Both the position numbers and the translations under genes were made by a program. The notes under the pieces were generated by a model. The model saw only the letters and a list, made by a program, of their open reading frames with translations. It had not been told where the DNA came from and did no database searches. From Salibacteraceae bacterium (GTDB lineage: Bacteria > Bacteroidota > Bacteroidia > Flavobacteriales_G > Salibacteraceae): a stretch of DNA of 64,000 nucleotides. The stretch covers positions 41,802 to 105,801 of the forward strand of contig JAGYJZ010000011.1 of NCBI GenBank assembly GCA_018401875.1, written 5' to 3'. Below, in pieces: positions 1-8,048 of this stretch. The stretch's first letter is position 1; each line of letters opens with the position of its first letter.

Positions 1-385
1 AATTTTTGAACGACTTGTTGAGCACAAGCCAACGTCAGAAATAAAAAAGTTCAAAGCCTTTTTATACGTACTGAGCACAAAACACTGTTTGATGAAACTT
101 CGAGGAGAGCGTTCCTCAGAAATTGTGCTCAGCGAAACAGACATGGAATCGGCAATGCAAACGCACCTCATCGATAATCAGCTAGACGACAAACAAGAAC
201 AAGAGCTTCAAAAGTGCTTGAAAAACTTGAAAGACCTGCAAAAAGACTGCATGACAGAATTTTACGGAAAGAAAAAAAGTTACTTGGAGATCAGCCACGA
301 TCTAAAGTTGAATTTAATGGCCGTAAAAAGTAACATTCAAGACGGAAAAAGAACCCTTAAGCTTTGTATTGAATCGGCAAAATGA
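1..385 (+). CDS. RNA polymerase sigma-70 family (ECF-like) factor, 5'-truncated by window edge
   Basis: Frame is open from position 2 (IFERLVEHKPTSEIKKFKAFLYVLSTKHCLMKL...). C-terminal region-4-like HTH (CMTEFYGKKKSYLEISHDLKLNLMAVKSNIQDGKRTLKLCI). Confidence 0.75.
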   Translation, partial: IFERLVEHKPTSEIKKFKAFLYVLSTKHCLMKLRGERSSEIVLSETDMESAMQTHLIDNQLDDKQEQELQKCLKNLKDLQKDCMTEFYGKKKSYLEISHDLKLNLMAVKSNIQDGKRTLKLCIESAK

Positions 386-1344
386 AGCACGACAGCGAAA
401 TACTAAAGCGAATTAAGAATTACTTCATGCGCAGAAAAAGCGCACGAGAAGCCTATGCTTTTGAACGCGAAATGGAGCGTGACGCATTTCTCTATGAAGC
501 TATAGAGGGGATGGAGGATATGCTGACATCTGACATTCAACAAGCCCTTGACGAGTTGGACGACCGACTGGATGAAAAGCAAAAAAAGAGGTTCTTTATT
601 TTTACCTGGAAAGCTGCCCTCGTTGGATTGGCTGTGGTGGTGATCATCGTTCTGATCACGATGCTGAGCAGCGGCAAAAGTTCTGATTCGGGCGTGGACC
701 AAGACATTAACTATGAACCACGAGCAGAAAATGCATCATTCAACACGATGAACGAGTTGAAAAACAAGGCGCTGAAGGAAGATACTTCACACTCCATAGC
801 AGAGGAAGAAAAAGTTGCTGAGCAAGCGAAGGAATTTAAGGTTGCTGAACCAAAATCCAATATACAAAAAGACGCGCCCGTCAAGGAGGCGGCAGAACAA
901 AAGGAGAAAACTCAAAAACCGAGTACAGTAAAAAGCGATTCTGAACGAGTGGCCACAACACCAAAATCAACGCGAAATGCTACATCGACTGATCAGCAGA
1001 AAAAAACAATAATTGAGGAAGAAAAATCAGCCTCCACTGAGCCGGCTATAGAAGAAAACAGCTCCACTGAAAACGAAACAAAACTTCCAAAAGCCTCTCC
1101 TTCGGTTGGAATGGCATCGTATCAATCGTACTTAAAATCAAACCTTCAACGGTCTACCGGCATGCCAAATGGCTCGGTGGTCGTGAGCTTTGAATTTGAT
1201 AAAGACGGAACCCCGAAAAAGGTTGGTGTCGCTAAATCGCTCTGCACAGCATGCGATGCTGAAGCCATTCGTTTGATTGAAAACGGCCCGAAATGGAACG
1301 TTGAAGATCGAAAACAACGGGTGAGCATTTCCGTTAATTTTTAG
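382..1344 (+). CDS. Single-pass membrane protein with periplasmic TonB-C-like domain, putative anti-sigma partner
   Basis: Overlaps the sigma gene by 4 bp. Charged N-terminus, TM (AALVGLAVVVIIVLITML), low-complexity linker, C-terminal TonB_C-like motif (CTACDAEAIRLIENGPKW). Confidence 0.65.
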   Translation: MKHDSEILKRIKNYFMRRKSAREAYAFEREMERDAFLYEAIEGMEDMLTSDIQQALDELDDRLDEKQKKRFFIFTWKAALVGLAVVVIIVLITMLSSGKSSDSGVDQDINYEPRAENASFNTMNELKNKALKEDTSHSIAEEEKVAEQAKEFKVAEPKSNIQKDAPVKEAAEQKEKTQKPSTVKSDSERVATTPKSTRNATSTDQQKKTIIEEEKSASTEPAIEENSSTENETKLPKASPSVGMASYQSYLKSNLQRSTGMPNGSVVVSFEFDKDGTPKKVGVAKSLCTACDAEAIRLIENGPKWNVEDRKQRVSISVNF

Positions 1345-1415
1345 GGTTTACCTCTTTACATCATCAAAGAAAAGTCAGTAGAAGCATTCGCGATCTACTG
1401 TACAATTATTCCACG

Positions 1416-1495
1416 GTTGCCTTCTCAAAAACCATTGAAATGGTTGCGATGATCTTGCCAATTCTCTCATAGCCCGCGAATTCATTCGCGGGCTA
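1416..1495. repeat. 80-bp repeat copy 1, ending in a stem-loop (TAGCCCGCGAATtcATTCGCGGGCTA)
   Basis: Near-identical, same-orientation copy at 2683-2762. Confidence 0.9.
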
Positions 1496-1505
1496 GGCCG
1501 TTTAA

Positions 1506-1863
1506 TCATTTTCTGTCGTCTTCCCAGATTAAAGTTTTTTCGATTTGTCCAATAAATTGGGGGCAGTTTCCATCTCCCCTTCCTGAAAATCCACCATCTG
1601 GGGCACAAACTTCATTGCAATTATCACCATACAAGTAGTTAAATTGATCACAGCAACCAGAAGTTATATAATAGTATATGTTTCCGTCTACTTTCCACTC
1701 CCATACCGTAACTGGAGGGTTTCTAACTTGTTCTTTTGATATTTTCCTGATTTTTCTTTCTACACAGTTTGGAACGTTTTTTTTGCAACTCAATCTTTTT
1801 GCACGACAGCATTGCAAAAGAAATTAAAATTGATCCAATAATAAGCCCTATTAAACCCTTCAT
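1506..1863 (-). pseudogene. DUF6970-like lipoprotein with an apparent 1-nt frameshift in a T8 run
   Basis: Minus-strand ATG at 1863 gives a lipoprotein signal (MKGLIGLIIGSILISFAMLSCKK). Body ...VPNCVERKIRKI...VWEWKVDGNIYYYITSGCCDQFNYLYGDNCNEVCAPDGG is in the adjacent frame. Removing one base from T1777-1784 joins them. Confidence 0.6.
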
Positions 1864-1890
1864 TGATTGTATTTTTTCCTCACCAAAACA

Positions 1891-2253
1891 TTATTCTAAT
1901 TCAATCCAAGTAATACTATCTCTATCAATCTCTACCAAGAAATTGGGTTTTGCATAAAGCTTGCGCAACTTAGGCTTCATGTCAGTGAATATTTGAATCA
2001 AATCTTTATTCGAAATATTTCCTAGGTTTACTTTGATCAACTTCTTCGGGGTTCCATTGATGAAAAAAAAGTCGCGAAAATCAGAATCCTTCGTAATCAC
2101 TATCAAGTCATTGTCATCCGCATACTTACAAATATGGGAGTCCTTTGTATTTGACCTATCTAAAATTTCATTGACGTGGACAGAAGAAAAGCCTAGAGAA
2201 ATAAGGTGGTTAGATAGTTTGTAAGAAATGTGCACATCACATAGAAACTTCAT
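1891..2253 (-). CDS. DUF5615 family PIN-like toxin
   Basis: MKFLCDVHISYKLSNHLISLGFSSVHVNEI...DDNDLIVITKDSDFRD is typical of DUF5615/PIN-like proteins. Adjacent to a DUF433 gene. Confidence 0.85.
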   Translation of the reverse strand: MKFLCDVHISYKLSNHLISLGFSSVHVNEILDRSNTKDSHICKYADDNDLIVITKDSDFRDFFFINGTPKKLIKVNLGNISNKDLIQIFTDMKPKLRKLYAKPNFLVEIDRDSITWIELE

Positions 2254-2256
2254 GTC

Positions 2257-2475
2257 TTAGGCCACATCCTTAATAGAGTGACCCGAGAGATAAAGCTTCG
2301 CAAAGTTCAAACTGGCTAAAATATCTTCTCGCTCTAACTCCTTGTGATCGTCAAGAATTTCTTCGATGGTCATTCCAGATCCTAACAGATCAATGATTAC
2401 TTCAACAGGCCACCGCATACCCCGAATGCACGGTTTTCCGTGACAAATTTCGCTATCTATGGTAATTCTGCTCAT
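2257..2475 (-). CDS. DUF433 domain antitoxin
   Basis: MSRITIDSEICHGKPCIRGMRWPVEVIIDLLGSGMTIEEIL(D)DHKELEREDI. ORF is open to 2508, but the family start is most likely MSRITID. Confidence 0.9.
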   Translation of the reverse strand: MSRITIDSEICHGKPCIRGMRWPVEVIIDLLGSGMTIEEILDDHKELEREDILASLNFAKLYLSGHSIKDVA

Positions 2476-2682
2476 ACTGGTTGGTGTTGTCTTCTTCAAA
2501 ACGATCAAATTTAGAGCTTTTTTTCTGATGACTGGCCTATTCTATTTGACGACAATTACGTGTAAAAAACTAACCCCTAATTCGTTACCATTCCAATCCG
2601 TTAAGTTACCCAAGAAAAAACAATTTAAACAAGATGTGCAATTGTCCCTGAAATTTATGACGTTCAATCCGAAACAACCCCT

Positions 2683-2762
2683 GTTGCCTTCTCATAAACC
2701 ATTGAAATGGTTGCGATGATCTTGCCAATTCTCCCATAGCCCGCGAATGAATTCGCGGGCTA
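2683..2762. repeat. 80-bp repeat copy 2, ending in a stem-loop (TAGCCCGCGAATgAATTCGCGGGCTA)
   Basis: Near-identical to 1416-1495. Confidence 0.9.
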
Positions 2763-2978
2763 TGGTTGAGCGATTGTTGTCTGCGCATTGGATTTATCCA
2801 TTTTCTGAGTGTCTGCGACCTGCTCCAACAAATAGACGTGGACGAATACAAACAAGCCAGCACACTGCGCACTAGAAGAATTACACGGAAGCATTCAGAC
2901 ACAATAAAAACAGAGAAAGAAAAGGTTAACGCCCTCTGCTCCAAAAAAATAAGCTAAAGCATTTTCACAATCTGCTTC

Positions 2979-3812
2979 CTAAAGTTTCACAAACTTCCCG
3001 AGCTTATCATCGGCTTGAATGAAGTAGATTCCTGCATCTAGCTCAGAAACATTCATCTGATCTTGATTCAAAACAACTGTCCTGACCAATGAACCATTGA
3101 TCGAATAAATAGAGACCGTTCCGTTGGCTGCGTATCCACTGACGAAAAGGATGTTTTGAGCAGGATTCGGATAAACAGAAAGAAGATTTTCATTCTTTGT
3201 CAATTCGCTCAAACCTTCAGGAAATTCTCCACCAGTAGTGTCCGTTGTATCACCGGCCACTTCCGCAAACGAAACCTCACCAATGGTTGCATTATCAGCC
3301 CCGTTGTTTCCATTCCCATTGACTGCGTTGGCACCAAAATAGAAGTCTACTGCACCTGATCCTGTTTGAGGTGCAAGCCACTTAAATGAAAATTGACCTG
3401 TTGGGTTGGCTTGATTATGTTCAGCGTATTGTCTTGAACTGGAAGTAGAAAGTTTCACTCCGGATCCAGGTTCACTAAAACTATTAAGACTGGATGTTCC
3501 GGTCATCGAAATCATTTGAAATCCATATCCTGCGGGGCTTCCCGCTGTGCTCGAAACGGTGACATTGACATCATACAGTTGCTCTGGCTCATATTCCGTT
3601 ACGGTGTTGTTCTCTGAATCTTTGAGTTCTACTGCCACTATAACATTTCCAAACGACCCACCAGAATGGCATGTGACACACGTTGAACCATTGTCGCCTG
3701 GAGCTCCGGTGGCCCTATTGCCATTTGATGCTGGCCCGTTAGCGTTGGATTGCAAAAGTGTAACGATTGCGATGAGTATCAAAGAAGATAAGGCGAAGTA
3801 ATTTTTTTTCAT
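2979..3812 (-). CDS. Choice-of-anchor V / Reelin-like domain protein with T9SS type A sorting domain
   Basis: Signal peptide, NGNRATGAPGDNGSTCVTCHSGG motif, C-terminal LLSVYPNPAQNILFVSG...GIYFIQADDKLGKFVKL. Confidence 0.8.
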   Translation of the reverse strand: MKKNYFALSSLILIAIVTLLQSNANGPASNGNRATGAPGDNGSTCVTCHSGGSFGNVIVAVELKDSENNTVTEYEPEQLYDVNVTVSSTAGSPAGYGFQMISMTGTSSLNSFSEPGSGVKLSTSSSRQYAEHNQANPTGQFSFKWLAPQTGSGAVDFYFGANAVNGNGNNGADNATIGEVSFAEVAGDTTDTTGGEFPEGLSELTKNENLLSVYPNPAQNILFVSGYAANGTVSIYSINGSLVRTVVLNQDQMNVSELDAGIYFIQADDKLGKFVKL

Positions 3813-3946
3813 AGGAATAGGTTTGAGGTTAGACGAAGAATTAAAAGTACAGGATTGAAAACACTTTATTTAGAAAAGTGTTCTCATCTCCTTTCGTATA
3901 GATTCAACTTCAGAAAAGGAAGGGGATTTGCTCTATAAAGCCATGA

Positions 3947-5602
<1,656 letters not shown>

Positions 5603-5634
5603 AGTACATCTTCTGAAACAAGCATAACCAAACA

Positions 5635-5673
5635 ACGGGCGATCATCACAGTGATGATCGCCCGTTTTTTTTT
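5635..5673 (+). terminator. Rho-independent terminator downstream of the ABC-F gene
   Basis: ACGGGCGATCATCAC-a-GTGATGATCGCCCGT followed by a T run. Confidence 0.9.
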
Positions 5674-5689
5674 GTGAAACTCTCAACGA

Positions 5690-6337
5690 CTAATTCAAAT
5701 TCACAGGATTAGTTTTCCGAATGTAGTATGACAGTAGTGGCGAAAACACGATGGTCGGCAAAATCCATTCGGTGATGGAAGGCAAATCGTGCAGCACTGT
5801 AGTGCAAAAAGCAGTGAGCGTGGCTATGAGCGCTGCGCCCATGTTTGACTGATGCATACGAAACCACTTTGCAGCTCTCGGTTTGGTTCGAATGAATTCA
5901 GAGGTAATCATGAAGCCATAGAAAACCATGGCCGATCCGAAAACTAAATACAAAATCACTCCACCATGAATTTGTGTCATGGCTGCAAGTGTGCCTTTGA
6001 CAACAAGGAAAAAACCGGCTCCAATGATTCCAGCCACCGCGGCCCAATCAAAATATCCAGGCTTGGCCCCTTTCAAAAACTTGAGCGAACGCACACCAAT
6101 GATTACCGAAAAGAATGAAAGAATAGCGATGCACAAAAGAAAGTCAATGCCATTGGTTATAGCCAGGTATAGTGCAGTCACAAAAACGCTGGTCATGGCA
6201 TAGACAAAAGTTGTGCCTAATGGTCGATGATTTTGCACTCTTCGTGAAAAAAGCAATGCTGCAATGCCGCTAAACATGGCAATGCCTCCACTCACGATGT
6301 GGATAATTCTGATGGTAGATTCGATGGATAAACTCAT
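5690..6337 (-). CDS. DUF2306-like multi-pass membrane protein
   Basis: Multiple TM helices; IIHIVSGGIAMFSGIAALLF...H.PLG pattern. Confidence 0.55.
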   Translation of the reverse strand: MSLSIESTIRIIHIVSGGIAMFSGIAALLFSRRVQNHRPLGTTFVYAMTSVFVTALYLAITNGIDFLLCIAILSFFSVIIGVRSLKFLKGAKPGYFDWAAVAGIIGAGFFLVVKGTLAAMTQIHGGVILYLVFGSAMVFYGFMITSEFIRTKPRAAKWFRMHQSNMGAALIATLTAFCTTVLHDLPSITEWILPTIVFSPLLSYYIRKTNPVNLN

Positions 6338-6468
6338 GGTATTTTCGATTTAATACCGCAAGGTTAAATGAGAATTTAAGGCCAATATTCAGAAAGGGCT
6401 GAAGTGAAAAGCTTTGGGCTAATTCAACAAGCCAAAGTGCCGAACGGCTTTACTTTGGGACGAAATGA

Positions 6469-7350
6469 CTAGGTGTTTATCTTTCCAATTGCGACTTTGA
6501 AGTCTGCATTTTTAGTTCGTGCCACGGGAATATCTTCCAAACCATCTTCGATCAACAAGCGATAACCCTGTGAATTGCCGAGGATCTCTTTTACGTTATT
6601 CAAATTGACCACATATTTGCGATGCGTTCGAAAAACGGATGGAAACGTTGAAAGCAATTCCTCTGCAGCTGAAATAGAACACCGAAGCAGTGTTTTTTCT
6701 AATTTCCCTTGAACGCGATAAATCACCTCGATATAATTTCCTGATGATTGCACAAAAAGTAAGTCGTCTAGAGCAATGGTCAACGCATCGCCTTGGTTTT
6801 CACCTTGGAAAGTGACTGGTGTTGATGACTCCATATGGTGACTTTGCGCATCGTGGATTTCAGTGGTAAGAGAACGCGCGCGTTCGGTATTTTCCTTTAG
6901 CAGTCGGATATTACCAATGAGTTTAATGAACATATACGGGAAAAAGCCCACGGCAAATGTGCTGATCATCATGTCAGAATAATCGAGCATGCGCAAGTCC
7001 TCAAACAAGCTGCTCTTCGTGAAGAAATAGTTGGCGTGCGCGATCACCACAAAATTGAGCAGCGTAAAAAACACATCTCTACCGAGCGTCCAATGATCAT
7101 CATCAAAATAATTCGGAAATACGAGCACCAAACCCAGAAAAACCAACATGGAAACAAAGGTGACAGCGGCAAAACCGAGTCCAGCGAAAATCGGCAAGTT
7201 ACCCGGAAGCTCATTCAATCCGAAGGGTTGAAAAAACACCAAGAAAAACCCAACGAAGAAGGTAAAGACTAGTACGCTCCGCATGTAGCGCTCAGGCCCA
7301 CTATTGAATGGATGTGGTTGGTTTAAGTAGGATTGAATGCGAGAGAGCAT
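6469..7350 (-). CDS. LytTR-family DNA-binding regulator with N-terminal membrane domain
   Basis: Four N-terminal TMs. C-terminal LytTR (DDLLFVQSSGNYIEVIYRVQGKLEKTLLRCSI...FRTHRKYVVNLNNV). Confidence 0.88.
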   Translation of the reverse strand: MLSRIQSYLNQPHPFNSGPERYMRSVLVFTFFVGFFLVFFQPFGLNELPGNLPIFAGLGFAAVTFVSMLVFLGLVLVFPNYFDDDHWTLGRDVFFTLLNFVVIAHANYFFTKSSLFEDLRMLDYSDMMISTFAVGFFPYMFIKLIGNIRLLKENTERARSLTTEIHDAQSHHMESSTPVTFQGENQGDALTIALDDLLFVQSSGNYIEVIYRVQGKLEKTLLRCSISAAEELLSTFPSVFRTHRKYVVNLNNVKEILGNSQGYRLLIEDGLEDIPVARTKNADFKVAIGKINT

Positions 7351-7465
7351 AGAGCGAAGATAGTTGAGCAGACTAATTTCAATTATAAAATGTAAAGTCG
7401 CCCCTTATCTTTTGTGATTTATTCGATAAAAGCCAGTCTCGCTCCGCGAGACAGGCATATCATCC

Positions 7466-7631
7466 AGTGGGACATACTGGGTTTACCTCGACTCCTTTCA
7501 GTCGCTCGGCATAAACTTCTCACCCAATAAGCTTTTGCGTAAATAGTAAGTGGGATATACTGGGTTTACCTCGACTCCTTTCAGTCGCTCGGCATAAACT
7601 TCTCACCCAATAAGCTTTTGAGTAAATAGTA
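7466..7631. repeat. Two tandem 83-bp units, each starting with a copy of the tRNA-Val(GAC) 3' end
   Basis: agtggga[c/t]atactgggtttacctcgactcctttcagtcgctcggcataaacttctcacccaataagcttttg[c/a]gtaaatagta at 7466 and 7549. The unit start recurs at 7632 in the intact tRNA. Confidence 0.9.
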
Positions 7632-7633
7632 AG

Positions 7634-7708
7634 TGGGATATACTGGGTTCGAACCAGTGACCTCTACCTTGTCGAGGTAGCGCTCTAAACCAACTGAGCT
7701 AATATCCC
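7634..7708 (-). tRNA. tRNA-Val(GAC)
   Basis: Reverse complement GGGATATTAGCTCAGTTGGTTTAGAGCGCTACCTCGACAAGGTAGAGGTCACTGGTTCGAACCCAGTATATCCCA. Anticodon loop TCGACAA; cloverleaf pairs by eye. Confidence 0.93.
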
Positions 7709-7762
7709 AAAAATAATCTACAAAGAACGTATGAATGGATTACTCCCTTCAGTCAAGTAATC

Positions 7763-7848
7763 GCTGATATCATTTCGAACAAGTGACATCTACCTTGTCG
7801 AGGTAGCGCTCTAACCATCCCGATAACCATCGGGAGAGCTAATATCCC
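7763..7848 (-). pseudogene. tRNA-Val(GAC) pseudogene with a palindrome in the D-loop and a degenerate acceptor/T-arm
   Basis: Shares GGGATATTAGCTC and GGTTAGAGCGCTACCTCGACAAGGTAGA with the intact tRNA, but contains TCCCGAT-GGTT-ATCGGGA and mismatched 3' arms. Confidence 0.85.
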
Positions 7849-7862
7849 AAACGCAGTAAGTC

Positions 7863-7888
7863 AAAAAAGCCCCGACTAGCGAGGCTTA
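7863..7888 (-). terminator. Rho-independent terminator downstream of tRNA-Val(TAC)
   Basis: Minus strand AAGCCTCG-CTAGT-CGGGGCTTTTTT. Confidence 0.7.
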
Positions 7889-7891
7889 AAT

Positions 7892-7969
7892 TGGTGGGAG
7901 ATGAGGGGTTCGAACCCCCGACCCCCTCGGTGTAAACGAGGTGCTCTGAACCAGCTGAGCTAATCTCCC
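7892..7969 (-). tRNA. tRNA-Val(TAC), CCA encoded
   Basis: Reverse complement GGGAGATTAGCTCAGCTGGTTCAGAGCACCTCGTTTACACCGAGGGGGTCGGGGGTTCGAACCCCTCATCTCCCACCA. Anticodon loop TTTACAC. Confidence 0.96.
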
Positions 7970-8048
7970 TAAACCCTTAAAAGGGGCGCAAATATACGTG
8001 AAAGTTAATTTGATGCAACAGTATTTTACGACTGCTTTTTGAGGCCTG

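Noticed and set aside
403-702. Antisense ORFs opposite core genes (e.g. 403-702, 4628-4918, 10102-10449, 12718-13236, 15520-15795, 25902-26225, 29265-29684, 46674-47114)
   Set aside because: Each lies opposite a well-supported conserved CDS and shows no family signature.
1375-1608. ORFs 1375-1608 (-) and 2606-2944 (-) share SRAM[RG]ELARSSQPFQWF[LM]RRQ
   Set aside because: The shared peptide is only the translation of the 80-bp repeat; no independent coding evidence.
7466-7640. Possible CRISPR-like array from regularly spaced 83-bp units
   Set aside because: The units are contiguous tandem duplications without unique spacers, and no cas genes are present.
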